A DNA stretch of 64,000 nt, from NCBI GenBank assembly GCA_021234155.1, contig JAJEKV010000049.1:2075487-2139486 (forward strand). The letters are read 5' to 3'. This stretch comes from Isoetes taiwanensis (lineage: Eukaryota > Streptophyta > Lycopodiopsida > Isoetales > Isoetaceae). Each line of letters opens with the position of its first letter. Position 1 is the stretch's first letter. Under the pieces are notes generated by a model. That model made no database searches, was not told where the DNA came from, and saw only the letters and a list, made by a program, of their open reading frames with translations. Position numbers and translations under genes: made by a program. Positions 34,804 to 47,641 of the stretch are shown in pieces.

Positions 34804-36060
34804 ATATTGCGGTGGATGTCTCGGATCAAAGTGGGACCCACGCCATTGGATTCCTCTCATCAAATGCTTTCCAATGAGTAGTGGTTTGGCATCATTCCGT
34901 GCAATGTTGGATAATCTAGGGGAATATTCATAGAATCTAAGGGAATTTGAGAATCTAAGAAAACCTTCAAAAAAGGTTTAAGAATCAAGGGAAATCTCGA
35001 TGGAATCTTAGAGATCTAAGAGGATCTTCATAGAACTTAAGGGAATCTATAAGAATCTAGGTAGAATCTTGGGGAATCTAGACGAATCTTCACATAATCT
35101 TTGAAAATCTAGGGGAATCTTTATAGAACCTTAAGGATCTAAGGGGATCTTTGTGGAATCTTAGGGAATCGCAGGAGATTCCAAGGGATCTAGGGGAATC
35201 TTTGACAGTAGGTGCGTTCTACAGGGGAATCTTCATAGAATCTAAGGGAATCTAGAAGAATCTACATGGAATCTTAGAGAATCTAGAGGAATCTTAGGAT
35301 AATATTTGGGAATCTAAGGGAATCTCAAGAGAATATTTAAGAATCTAAAGGAATCTAGAGGAATCTTGGGATAACCTTTGAAATCAAGGAAATGTCAAGA
35401 GAGTCTTAAGGAATCTATGGGAATGAAGAGAACATAGGGGAATCTAAGAGTATCTTCAAAAAATGTTTGAGAATCTAGGGGAATCTTGATGGAATCTTAG
35501 AGAATCTAGTATAGAATCTAAGGGAATTTAGGAGAATCTACATAGAATCTTAGGGAATCTAAAGGAATCTTCAGATAATCTTTGAAAATCTAGGGGAATC
35601 TTTATAGAACCTTAAGAATCTAGGGGATGTTTATGGAATTTTAGGGAATTTAGGGGGAATCCAAGGGGATCTAGGGGAATCTTTGACACTAGGTGTGTTC
35701 TACAGGGGGATCTTCATAGAATCTAAGGAAATCTTGAAGAATCTACATGGAATCTTGAGGAATCTTAGGATAATCTTTGAGAATCTCAAGAGAATCTTCA
35801 AGAATCTAAAGGAATCTAAGGGAATCTTCATAAAATCTTTGAGTATCTAGAGAATGTTGGTGGAATGTTGGAGAATCTCTATGGAATCTTCATCGCATGA
35901 CTTTAAATTTGACTTCTACTCGAATTTGTACAATTCCTCGAGGAATAATCCGCGGATCTTGGGGAATATAGGCGAACATTGATGGAATCTCATAGTATCT
36001 AGGGAAACCTTTCTACAGTCTTTGGAGAATCTTGGAGAATCTTTATAGGATCTTCGTTGG
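33950..36060. repeat. Degenerate GAATCT minisatellite
   Basis: Blocks 33950-34212 and 34908-36060 consist of short units such as AGAATCTAGGGGAATCTT, TAGAGGAATCTT and ATAGAATCTAAGGGAATC. No coding frame. The first block and its flank are repeated 958 bp downstream. Confidence 0.88.
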
Positions 36061-36117
36061 ATGGCACTGCATTTGGCTTCTAGTCGAATTTATACAGTCC
36101 CTCATAGTACAAAAACT

Positions 36118-36229
<112 letters not shown>

Positions 36230-38339
36230 GTCCTTAGTAACTTATGTCTTTACGTGTACTTATCTTATTCCATATTACATGTTACAGCATCTTCTTATCC
36301 GAAACACACTAGATGTGATGCACGTGGAGAAAAATGTTGCAGAAAATGTAGTTAAAACAATACTTGGAGATGCTGACAAGGACAATGAAAAGGTATGAGA
36401 GGACATGAGAGAGATTGGAATTCGAGAGTCCCTCTGATCTCAATCACAAAACGGTAAAGTTGTTTTACCTCATGCTCCATATGTTCTTACAAAAAGAAGA
36501 AAAAAGCTTTCTTTCTTTGTTATACAAAGTGTGAAACCTCCAATTGGGATTGTCCTCTAACTTCAAAAGATGTGTTGCAAATGGAAAGCTCAAATCGATG
36601 AAATCACATGATTATCATATTCTTCTTCAGCAGTTCCTTCCTTTGGCTTGTCTAGGAGAAGGAGAAAGAATGTCAATATTAAGACTTAGTGCTTTGTTTA
36701 AGCAAATTACTGCAAAAGAGATTCATTTGAGTGAGATGAGTAACTTGAAGAGCGAAGCTGTGAATGTGTTATGCTTGCTTAAGAAGCATTTTCCGCCATC
36801 TTTTTTCACGATCATGACGCATCTCATCATACATCTAGTAGAAGAGCTAGCTATTTGTGGGCTGTGGATCGCATCGATGGATGTATCCCATTGAAAGATT
36901 CTTAAAACATCTCAAGAAATATGTTTCAAACATGGCATATCCAGAGGGATCCATTCTGCTGAAGGATACATAATTAATGAAGCAATGACTTTCACCACCA
37001 TGAAGGAGGACAAAAATATTGAACTTTTAGGTGAATATGATGGTGTCTTGGAGCGTAACACGTCTGAGGTTTTGGAAGGCAAAGGAACGCTGATAAAGTT
37101 GGATGTATCATTGCGACAACAAGCACACGAATGCATTCTAGCAAATTCAACCATCATCAACACATGGAGATTGTAAGTATTTCAGTTTTATAATTTAGAT
37201 TGATGTGCTTTAATGACAAAGTTAACTTTCAATCTGTTAATAACAGAAAATACGACCAATCACAACATGGTGTCTTTTCTGGGCGCAAACGACCGAGGGA
37301 GCAGGTTATGAACTTTCCAGAGTGGCTTAAAATGGAAGTCCAGTGTATGGTTCAAAATAAGGAGCAAGTAGATCCGTTATTGCTTGACCTTGCTTTTGGA
37401 GTTGAAGAATATGCTACAAGTTATAAAAGCATGTGGGCATATGGTTGGCATTTACGAGTGCAAGACTTAGATGCAAAACAAGTGACACAAGATTCAGGCA
37501 TTTCTGCAATATTTCAATCTACGAGCCGTAGTAGTGCTAAAGACAAGCGTCCAATTGAAGCTGACATAGAATATTTTGGCAAAATTCAACAGATTTTACA
37601 GGTTCTATTAGTACTTGTAAATATATTATTAATACTATTAGTACATCTAATTTATAACACTAATTCTTTTTTCATGGTTTGTAGGTCTGTCTTGGTTCAT
37701 CGCATGTGGTGCTTTTGCAATGCCATGGTATAGACCTGATATTATTGGACAACGAGCATCTACAAAATTTGACAAGTATGGCTTTCAACTGGTGGACACT
37801 ACAAAAGCTGCATATAAATCTAATTCAAGTTCTCAACCCTTTGTCTTTCCAGAACATGTCGAACAGGTAAAACTCCAATTATAGTTTCTTACTTGCAATA
37901 ATTTTTTTATGAAATCGTCTGGTTAAGCATTTAAATCTATGCAGGTTTTCTATTTTGATGATCCGCATAACGTAGGTTGGTCTATTGTGCTCCGAAACCC
38001 ATCTCGTAGATGGGCTAGTACTTACGATGAAAGTGAAAAAGTAACTTGACGACATCGTGTATTTCATAAATCTTGTAACATATCTCTCTTTCATTTTTGT
38101 AATTCAAAAGACATCCCAAGTGCAATTTCATTCAATTTTACGGTTCTGACATTATAATATGATAACGTATGATTTTATAAAAATTGAATAAGAAACAAAA
38201 GTGAAGTTTCTATTGCTTTTAGTATGCTTCTACTTTTTCACTATAGCAATATTATACCACAATGAATGAGGAGTTTTATAGTTACACTTAAATCAAAGAT
38301 ATAGATGGGAACCCGTATGATTACATACTACTTGTATAT

Positions 38340-38830
38340 ATGCCACTTGTATTGAACAAATGGCAAAATTCCCACCACACTTTAATGGCAAATAGAAGTC
38401 ACTTATACAAGTGTCATTTGTTCATCTGCAAATGGTACCAACAAGCGGCACTAACATGTCACTTATTAGTTTGCCATTTACGTCGCTCAAAATGGCAAAA
38501 CATTGCCCACACTTAGATGGCACATTCAAGTCACTTAGACATGTGACGTTTATTGGAACACAAATGGCACAAATAGGCCGCACTTATAGGGCACTTACAT
38601 GGCACTTATTAGTTTGCCATTTATGTAGGTCAAAATGGCAAAATATTGACCACACTTAAATGGCACATGCATGACACTAATCTTTGTGCCATTTATAAGG
38701 CAAACAAATGGCAACATAATTGTCACTTAAATGGCACATACTTGTCACGTTTTTTTATGTGCCAATTACAATGATACAAATGGCAAATTCATGAAATTGT
38801 GCCATTTCTTCGTGCCATTTATGCGCATTT
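38340..38830. repeat. Right subterminal repeats of the CACTA element
   Basis: Dense AAATGGCAC, GTGCCATTT and AATGGCAAA motifs in both orientations, mirroring the left end. Confidence 0.88.
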
Positions 38831-39288
38831 TTGTAGTAGTGCAAGAATTGACATTATTTGCTTTTGTTGATTATTTTTGTTCTTGAAATTTTCTAATGAC
38901 GGTCTCATCAATGTATCAACTTCATGTTTATGGATTTTAGTAGAGAAAACAATGCGTTATAAGGAATGTGGAAGGCAACTGAATCTAGAAAGATAAAATT
39001 TTGAAAAGACAGGCCCAAAACTTATGCTCAAAATATACATTTAAAAGTAGTCAAACATATCAACAAAAATAGATTCATAAGTGCAAAACACAAAATTTTG
39101 TCTTGGTTCATTGGCATACTTTAATTCATCATGGAACTCTAAATATACATCTCCACATGGAGCAACATCACCAAGGGCCTAACTTCTATAAGTAACATCT
39201 TAGCCGGGGTAAAAATGAAATGCATGTGCGAGTCATTGATTTGAACTGCGCACGATGTCTCATGACCATCAAGCACGTGAGACAACTA

Positions 39289-39703
39289 TGAGATTAACTT
39301 TGACCTTCTATTTGCTAAAGAAATTGGAACTAGAGCAATGTCACACACAAAACCAAGTTATTCAAATAAACCTATGAATACAAGGAAAATAATCATAAGC
39401 GAATGCCGAAACTTCAACTGATTATCTCGATTCATGCAGTTATCTGTACATAAAGAATTTCTGTTTATATATACTAGGGGATCACCGCATTACGGCAATC
39501 CCAGCATTGAATCATCTAGTCGGTTGCTAGATGCTTGCTTTTGTATCCACCTGGCCGGTGACACTGTTCACCGAGCTAGGATCTAGGGTTATTCATAAAC
39601 CTGTGCAAATATTGTATTGCAAACCATTGAACCATTGTTTTTCCATGAATATTCAATGAACACAATAATATAATGGTTTTGCAACACATTAACATTCTTA
39701 ACA
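39289..39703 (-). repeat. 3' LTR of the Copia element
   Basis: On the minus strand it begins TGTTAAGAATG directly after the purine tract GAAGGGGAAC (39713-39704) and ends GTTAATCTCA at 39289. About 39398-39600 has no counterpart in the truncated other LTR. Confidence 0.82.
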
Positions 39704-39735
39704 GTTCCCCTTCATTGAATATCCCTGTTCAGGTC

Positions 39736-42700
39736 TTATAATTGCATCACAGTGTCACTGCCTTCTATTCTCTGAACTCTTACCAAATCTTTTAGCATGT
39801 TATATCTTGGCTCTCTAAGAGCCTTAGTTAGCATGTCTGCTATCTGTCTTTCTGTTGGAATATACTTCACTGCTATTAATTTTCTTTGAACCATTTCTCT
39901 AATAAAATGTTGCTTCATCTCAATACGCTTTGACCTCTCATGTAGCACTGGATTTTGTGTCATTGCAATTCTACTGGCACTGTCAGACCATAAGGTAGTT
40001 GGTTCATGATCCCTTATTCCAATTTCTTCCAGAAGTCTTCTTATCCATATGATTTCCTTTGATGCCAAAGTTATGGCTGTGTACTCAGCCTCTGCACTAG
40101 ATAATGCTACTGTATTTTGTTTTTTGCATTTCCAACTCACTGGATTTTCACCAATCATTACTATATAACCTGAAGTTGAATGCCTTTGGTCTGCATCTCC
40201 TCCCCAATCCGCATCTGCAAGTGCATCAATATTGTAACCTTTATCCCTGAATGTTATTCCATGATCTACTGTCCCTTTCAAATACCTTAAAATGCGTTTG
40301 GCAGCTGCCCAGTGTGATCTCCCTGGATTGTTGTTATATCTACTTAACAAATTGACTGCAAAAGCAATGTCTGGTCTTGTAGCTCCTGATAAATGTAGCA
40401 GACAGCCTATTAAACTTCTGTAAGGAACTTTCTTCATATGCTCAATTTCTTCAATTGTTGTAGGATACATCCTTTTGCTGATTTTATGTCCTGGAACTAA
40501 AGGAGTGCTCACCACATTGCATTCTGTCATTTTGAATCTTTCAAGCATGCCATGTACATAATCGGCTTGACTCAAGTTTATAGTCTTCTCATCTCGATTT
40601 CTGATCACTTTAATTCCCAAGAATTTCTTCAACTCTCCCAGATCAATCATCTTAAATCTGGATTTGAGTAGCTTTTTGCAAGTTTTCAAGCAAGCGAGAC
40701 GATTAGAAAACATCACACAATCATCTACATAAAGTGCAATGAGACAAAAATTATTATGCTGCCTGTACACATATAAGTTTCCATCTCCATTCAACTTCAT
40801 AAATTCTTGGTCTGTCAGATATTTATCCATGCATGTATACCATGCTCTAGGTGACTGTTTAAGCCCATATACTGCCCTCTTTAACTTCCATATTTTATCA
40901 TTCTTTTCTTCAAATCCCAAAGGTGGCGTCATGTAAATCTCCTCCTCTAGCTCTGCATTCAAAAATGCAGTACTGACATCCATATGATGAACTTTCCAAT
41001 TCATTGAATTGGCCAATGCTAACATAATTCTTATGCTTGACAATTTCACTATTGGAGAATAAGTGTCATTATAATTAACTCCCTTTTGCTGTGTGAACCC
41101 TTGAGCAACAAGTCCGGCTTGTATTTCTTGGATCCATCTGGAAGTTCTTTAATTTTAAAAATCCATTCGTTTCCCACAATATTTTTATTTTCTGGCCTGT
41201 TTATTATTTCAAATGTCTCTGTTCTTCTAAATGCTACCATTTCCTCATTCATGGCATTTTGCCAGAGCTTGCTATTTTTACCAGTCATAGCCTCTTCATA
41301 TGTTGGATGCACATCATTTTCCATTGCTGTCATTAAATGTGGTATCATTTCTTCTTCTACTGTCTCTAATCTTCTACTTTTTCCATCAGCTTCTCTCCCA
41401 TGTTCATCAATTTTAATCCCTTTATCTGCCAGTTCCTTTTTGAGTCTTTCTGCCTCAGACATCCTTTCACTTTGTTTAACAGTATTGATTCCCTCTTGCA
41501 TAACCTCTTGGGTAGGGTCATTAATTTTCATGCCCCCTTGCACTATTTTATTTGAGTCTCCATCATCATCACTATCAGATTCAGGATTATGATTTGTTTT
41601 CTCTATTTCATTTGTCATACTCTTTTTCTGTAGATTCAAATCCCTAAGGTCCTTGTACAACTGCTCTTCTGTAAACACAACATCTCTGCTTACTAGTATT
41701 TTCCTTTTGTTTGGGTCATAAAGCCTGTATGCTTTAGACTCCTCATCATATCCGACCAGAAATGCTGTCAATGCCCTGTCATCCAATTTACCCCTCAATT
41801 CTTCTGGGATATGAACATAAGCCAGACATCCATAGGTTCTAAAACCTTCATATGTAGGCATTTTCTTAGTCCATAACAATTCTGGAATTTCCCCATCTAG
41901 ACTTGCACTTGACAACCTATTTTGTATGTAGATTGCTGTTTTTAGAGCTTCTTCCCACAGTATATTAGGCAATCCAGCATGTTTCAACATTGCCCTAACT
42001 GCAGTCAAGCATGTTCGATTCTTTCTTTCTGCCACCCCATTCTGCTGAGGAGAGTATCTGCATGTCAACTGCCTCTTAATGCCTTTTTCAATGCAAAAGG
42101 ATTTGAATTTCTTTGAAATATATTCACCTCCCCTGTCTGATCTTAGACACTTAACTTTATACCCTGTTTCTCGTTCCATTTCAGTCAAATATTCCTTGAA
42201 TGCTCTTAGAACTTCACGTTTCTTTGCTAAACAGTAACATTTAGCCTTTCTAGTGTAATCATCTATAAGACCACATATATCTGTATGCACCAGCTCCAAA
42301 GGTGTTTCAGCCCTTTTTGATCTCCTGCCAAAAGGTAATCTGGTACTTTTTCCAATCATACAACCTCTGCATACAAAATTCCTCTGATATTCATTTGCTG
42401 CATTTATATATCCAGACTTATTTAGGGCTTTCACATTATTCATGTTAGTGTGCCCAAGATGTTCATGCCATGTTTTTAAGCTAGGGACTGAAACATTATT
42501 AACTGTTGGACAAATTTCAGAAGTATGCAACTCAAAAAGATCTCCAACTCTTTTTCCCAGAAAACATATTTTATTATCTTTCATAATCTTGCATACAAGC
42601 TTGTCAAATAGGACCTGGTAGTCCAAGTCAACTAATTGACTTACAGAGATTAGATTTTTTACAATCGAAGGTACACAAAGGACCTTTTCTATTTCTACTC

Positions 42701-42900
42701 GATTTCCTTGCAGATCATATAATTTTAGCATTCCTGCTGCTTTTACTTCTTGAGTTCTCCCATCCCCTAACCAAATATTCTTTGTCTTCTACTCCTTGTC
42801 CCACCTTGTAAGCAAGTCTGAAGATCCTATGATTGTTCTTTCAGCTCCCGAATCTACAATAAAAGATGCTTTAGAATTTTGTGTTTTGCTTAAAGAATTT
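39736..42900 (-). pseudogene. Copia pol: protease, integrase, reverse transcriptase, RNase H
   Basis: Protease active-site DSGA at about 42860 is followed by a TAG after WDKE. Next come the GAG-pre-integrase block (LKTWHEHLGHTNMNNVKALN; C-x2-C at VCRGCMIGK), integrase HTDICG, and YISKKFKSF...YSPQQNGVAERKN. About 18 residues between HTDICG and DDYTRK are missing. Reverse transcriptase has WKVHHMDVSTAFLNAELEEE and YVDD; RNase H has ADADWGGDADQRHSTSGY and SSAEAEYTAI. A frame change near 41050-41150 separates the integrase and reverse transcriptase parts. Confidence 0.9.
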
Positions 42901-43014
42901 GAAAACACATTTGTTACCTCTTCTTCTGAATCCTCCACTTCACATTCTATGACAGCCACATTTGTGCTTGCTGCCTTAGTACCTCTGCCTCTACCCTTAT
43001 TGGTATTCTAATGA

Positions 43015-43925
43015 ATTGGTTTCGCCCTGCCTCTACCTCTGCCCCTGCCATTGTCCCTTGGACTTGGGCATTTAGATGCAACATGTCCTACACCTCCACA
43101 TGTATAGCAGGTTTTCACATTTTGAACATTTCTAGGGCAGTTAAATTTCAAATGCCCCACTTCCCCACAGCCATAGCATGGCCCAATCTGCTTACCTCTG
43201 TCACTAGAGGATTTCCTTTTCTCACAGCCAGCACCTTTGCTGATTCTTCATCATCATCATTCTCATTATCCATCACAGATTTCTGTTCTACTTCAGTTCT
43301 GGCAATCTGTTCAGCCTCCTCCCTAGTTCTGGCAACAGTCCTTATGAGTGTGGCCAATGTTCCATAATTGGCAAACATTTTTGAAATTGCCAAAATTTGA
43401 TGACTTACTGACATTGTTACCCCAGCTGCTTCTAAATGTGCACAAAGAGAATCAAACTTGTGGAACATTGTAGTCAAATCTGTCTTGTCATCAAATCTCA
43501 TTTTTCTAATCTCTTTTTCCAGAACATCAATCTGAGATGAGCTCTTAGTTTGGTATGTTTTGATCAAATACCTCCATGCCTCCCTAGGACTCAAGTCCCT
43601 TAGCTTAAGCATAATACTTGGTGCAACTTTGCACATAATTATAGCTTTAGCCTGGCTTATTTTTAAATCATCACCTGCCTTATCACAGCTAACACTTACC
43701 TCTTTGTATTTTGCAGTAGACTCCCCTGATTTTGCTATTGAAGTTTCTCCTATTGCTGAACTGCTCATTTCATCATCAACATTAGTACCAGGTTCAATTA
43801 CACACCATAATCCCTCAAATTGTAAAACCTCTTTAACTCTCTCTTTCCATATTTGAAAACCTCCAACTCCCTGGAAAACTTCTATTGAGCTTAAGAGAGT
43901 AGCACCAAATCATGTGGACATTGTG
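43015..43925 (-). pseudogene. Copia gag
   Basis: The frame begins MST at about 43923, with a stop where tryptophan is expected, then reads FQGVGGFQIWKERVKEVLQF, SPREAWRYLIKTYQ, and LEKEIRKMRF. Two CCHC knuckles follow, CYGCGEVGHLKFNC and CYTCGGVGHVASKC; a frameshift occurs just before the first. An RG-rich tail ends in a stop near 43012. Gag packages the element RNA in virus-like particles. Confidence 0.82.
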
Positions 43926-43931
43926 CAGTTA

Positions 43932-43943
43932 GCTCTGATACCA
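43932..43943 (-). other. Primer-binding site of the Copia element
   Basis: The minus strand reads TGGTATCAGAGC, complementary to the 3' end of plant initiator methionine tRNA, three bases inside the LTR edge. Confidence 0.88.
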
Positions 43944-43946
43944 CTG

Positions 43947-44055
43947 TGAGATTAACTTTGACCTTGTATTTGCTAAAGAAATTGGAACTAGAGCAATGTT
44001 ACACACAAAACCAAGTTATTCAAATAAACCTATGAATATAAGGAAAATAATCATA
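43947..44055 (-). repeat. Truncated 5' LTR of the Copia element
   Basis: Matches 39289-39397 with about three substitutions, then stops abruptly at ATCATA and runs into LINE sequence. The start of the LTR, including its promoter region, is lost. Confidence 0.85.
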
Positions 44056-44111
44056 TCTTTGTTCAAGACAATCATTCTAAAGCATAAGTAGACTCAAAGT
44101 CATTCATCAAT

Positions 44112-45190
44112 TCAAATAGACTCATTATATCTTTCTTTCCAGATAGCCTTCACGTAAGAGCTTAGAATGTGTGTTGGCATTTTAAAAAGATCTTTTAGCG
44201 TGGTTGCTTGAGTGCCATATCTATCTCGAATATCAGCATATGAAGCACATTTCATGCTCTTCTGTTTCAACTTCTTGCTCTAAACATGCATGACAAAACC
44301 TCTGGTTTCGAGGAGTACCATTCCACCTTCCAGTCTCTATATGAAGTGAATGCGAAGACAACCTTAGTTGATAAATGAGCATTCGATTTCTTCTGTCTAT
44401 ATGGGAAAGAAGATATTGATGTTCTCTATATTCCTGTAAATCATTTATCTTAGTCGGATAAAACTGCCTTTTTAACATCTCCTTCTGACTCAAACGTCCA
44501 CATCCTCTTTACAGCTATTCCAGAAACCTGCATATGGACATCCTAAAATTTAAGTGATGTAGGTCAAGTTGCATTACCTAGCCATCTTTGTGCCCATTGT
44601 TTAACAACAAAATACCAACCTTTAGATATAGACTGCTCTAGAGCCAATTTAGGAAATCTATCATGCTCCATGTGTAGCACCCTATTAATATAAGTTATGG
44701 TCCTGCAAAGAGCCTCCACCTCTAGTGGAAGCATACCCGTTTCTGCTAATAGCATCTCATATGGTGTTTGGAATTTTACCCTAAATTCCCCAAGCAAGAA
44801 CCTTTTCTGTAATTTTTCTATTCCATTCCAGCTCTTTCTTGACAAGCCAGGCCCCCAAATAGGACTTCCATAGAGGATTACCGTCTTCACTTGCACGCCA
44901 AATAGCAACCGTCTTAAATACCAATGGTCAAAATTATTAATCTTGCATTGATGAAGCATACCGTATAGAGCTCGCAGACCTCCCGAGGCCCTATTTTGGG
45001 CTGCCACATTCCACCTGTAACTGTGTGATATTTCAACATCAAGATACTTACACTCTTTTACTTTCTGCAAGGGTATTTCTTCGATAGAAAACATTGTATT
45101 ATCATGCCCGCCAATACCATAACTTTTGACTTTTGTACATTGATATAATATTCAGATGCTAGCATCTATTCCAACATAGATGAGTTCTTT
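44112..45190 (-). mobile_element. LINE ORF2 C-terminal fragment
   Basis: The minus strand reads KSKVMV, EEIPLQKVKECKYLDVEISH, YGSPIWGPGLSRKSWNGIEK, ETGRWNGTPRNQRFCHACLE, then after a one-base shift ASYADIRDRYGTQ and a TGA at 44112-44114. This is the region after the reverse transcriptase palm plus the C-terminal Cys/His knuckle of L1-type ORF2. The element lacks its 5' part, and its 3' end meets the truncated Copia LTR. Confidence 0.85.
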
Positions 45191-45234
45191 TGCGACTACA
45201 ATGTCAATTCACCAGTGCACGGTGTCGTTTTATC

Positions 45235-45460
45235 TAATAAAAGAATAAGAATAAGAATAAGAATAGTTTTTTTATCGTCCACTGAGACAAACAATTGGAG
45301 GTTAGTCAAAGCACTATATTACCCAATAAGTAGATATATGTACTCCACCCTCTACCTACGTCTCTCAAAGCACATCAACATAGACAACGTTCTCTTGGAT
45401 AGACTTCAACAAATAGGAAGTCATCGTTTAGTTGGATGTAGTGCTCTAACTTGACAACAT
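45235..45460 (-). mobile_element. Short LINE 3' end with (TTCTTA)-type tail
   Basis: On the minus strand GTCTCAGTGGACGATAAAAA precedes a tail made of TATTCTTATTCTTATTC (plus strand 45240-45266). The GGACGATAAAA block is the same as in the 5.1 kb LINE, so it belongs to a related family with a different tail. Its 5' limit is uncertain. Confidence 0.6.
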
Positions 45461-47302
45461 CTTCAGTGCAAAATATTCCTTTAACCTTTGCAGTGAGTTC
45501 CTCAATTTCCATGTTTGCTACCCCATGCACATGAGCATGGTATTTTCATCCCCAATGATACCATGACCCAAAAACGTGTGCCCAGCATTGTCGCATGCAT
45601 AAGGCTTGTAGCCTTCCATATATAAGATCTATCCTTTATGACTCCTACAGGGTTCGTGCAAAGTAGTTTTATTTCTCCATGTATGATTCAAACTAGGCTT
45701 TGCAAATACTCAGAATGTTGGAATATCTTAATTCTATTTTGATGAACAATTCAATCATTCAATTCAACATACACTTTGCTCTGATGGGACATGAGACTTG
45801 CCCTTACTGCTTTGCTCTATGATTTAGTTTTGAAACCATTCCAAACAAGCAATTAAATTGCCATATAATTAATCAGCTAGAAAGCTTCCCACCATATGCC
45901 CAAAATTCTCATGGCAAGAAAAGGATTAAAAGACAATATGTTCCTAAAATGAAAATTCATCCTACTATTCCTATTATTTACACACCCTAACATCAAAATG
46001 CAACCAGCCAACTACAGAAAAAGCAACACCCCTTCTAATTTGCTGAACATATTAAATTAATCAAACTAAAAGTATGATGGAAACCAAACAAAACAAAGTG
46101 CCAAACATGGACCATCAAAGCAAATTAAAACAAGATAATGATCACTAGACTAGCCAATCATAGTAAATAACCCAATTACAACGGACATTATACACTCTAT
46201 AATAAAAAAATTAGAGAGTTTTCCTCTTCACAATAACCTCACTCTCATTATCATTATATTTCTTCATTAGCATCCTTCAAACATTCACAATTGAATGGCA
46301 TCCCTCAGCCAGTGTTGAAGATAAAGATGCCCCAAACTTCGATTTGCTAACTTCAATACCAAAGCCAAAAAAAGCCAATGTTCAACTTTCTAACATCAAT
46401 GCCAACTGGCCATACAAACTTTGAAACTAGCCATATGCAGGCTACACACAAGAAGTAACAGACCCTCCAACTATGGTGAACATTATCCAACAGGCCAAAT
46501 AATGAGATACATGCTCTAGCCCTTCGCATTTATGGAAACATCTTTTAGAATTCAGAAACGAATTTCATCATACTCTCTACAAGCATCATATTAGAAGAAG
46601 AAATCACAGCAATAAATTAAAGTACTTCTTTTGCAATGAGCTTCTTGTCTTGTTATTGATGTGATTCCTTCTTCATCTGTGATGTCTGCAGAAAGGGCGC
46701 AAGATTCACTTCTAAAATCCCGATGATGTTTTCATAAATGCAGAGCATTAGATCATGCATCTCATTATTTGACCCGTTGGATAATGTTCTCCACAACTGG
46801 AGAGTTTGTTGCTTCTCGTGTGTTGCCTGCAAATTGCTGGTTTCAAAGTTTATTCCACCAGGTGGCTTAACGTTGGCAATTGGAGATTGGCTTTTTGGCT
46901 TTGCTACCGAAGTTGGCAAATTGGAGTTTGACGCATCTTTGTCTTCAATGCTGGCTGGAATAGATGTCACCTGATTGTGAATGTTGGAAGGATGCAAACG
47001 AAGATTGCTGTGATAAGTGTGAGGTAATTTTGAGGAGGTAAAGTTTGTGATCTTTTTTTTGTAGTGTATAGCTAATTTTATGTCTGTTGTGATTAGCTTC
47101 TTTTGCTATGATTAGCTTGTTGGACTAGTTATAGTGATCTTATCTTGTTCTAAATTTGTTCTAGTGGCCTATGTTTGGTGCTTTGTTTTGTTTGGTTTGT
47201 GGTGGCCTGGTGGCAACCCAAAAAGGGAGTTTTGCCCCCTGCCTTGATTCGATTGAAAATATTGATTGTAAGAGTAGGGTTTCAGGCTTGAAGGTTCTGG
47301 CT
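45461..47302. other. Intergenic region upstream of the uL18 gene
   Basis: Mostly AT-rich. A 114-codon minus-strand frame (46653-46997, starting MHPSNIHNQVTSIPASIEDK) sits about 300 bp from the uL18 start in divergent orientation. I recognise no domain in it; it could be a small exon or chance. Confidence 0.4.
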
Positions 47303-47641
47303 ATGGCGACCAAGCCCGTGCGGATGCGAGTTACAAAATTCGTGAAGCCTTACGTTCTGCGAATGTGTTTTTCGAATCGTTACGTGACCGCAGAGGTTGT
47401 GGAAACAAGCACAGGCAAAGTGGCGTTAGCAGCTTCTTCCAAAGAGGAGGCTCTCAAGGCTGAAATGCTTCGCACTGCTGATGTTGTTGCAGCTGCTAAA
47501 ATAGGAGAGGTCTTAGCTCAGCGTATGAAGGACGTCCAAGTACCTGGAATAGTCTTCCACCTTGCCAAAGGTGAAAGGTACCATGGAAAAAGAAAAGCTC
47601 TTGTAGATGGTCTCACATCAAATGGAATCACTCTTATTTGA
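47303..47641 (+). CDS. uL18-family (L18p/L5e) ribosomal protein, plant type
   Basis: A 112-residue single-exon frame starts MATKPVRMRVTKFVKPYVLR and contains SNRYVTAEVVETSTGKVALA, SSKEEALKAEMLRTADVVAA, AKIGEVLAQRMKD and RYHGKRKALVDGLTSNGITL. The layout (an N-terminal basic segment, a beta-hairpin with VTAEVV...KVALAASS, an alternating helix of DVVAAAKIGEVLAQR, and a C-terminal YHGKRKALVDGLTSNGI) is that of L18p/L5e proteins, which bind 5S rRNA or the equivalent region of the large subunit. The upstream ATG at 47171 would add 44 residues of low-similarity sequence; I prefer 47303 because the family similarity begins there. A mitochondrial role is plausible. Its lack of introns could mean a compact gene or a retrocopy, but the frame is intact. 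Confidence 0.85.
   Translation: MATKPVRMRVTKFVKPYVLRMCFSNRYVTAEVVETSTGKVALAASSKEEALKAEMLRTADVVAAAKIGEVLAQRMKDVQVPGIVFHLAKGERYHGKRKALVDGLTSNGITLI

Larger units (their letters stand above)
39289..44055 (-). mobile_element. Ty1/Copia LTR retrotransposon, degraded
   Basis: Gene order on the minus strand is gag, protease, integrase, reverse transcriptase, RNase H, the Copia order. A full 3' LTR lies at 39289-39703 and a 109-bp stub of the 5' LTR at 43947-44055. The two differ at about three positions over the shared 109 bp. A primer-binding site and polypurine tract are present. Stops, frameshifts and an integrase deletion show it is not autonomous. Confidence 0.92.
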
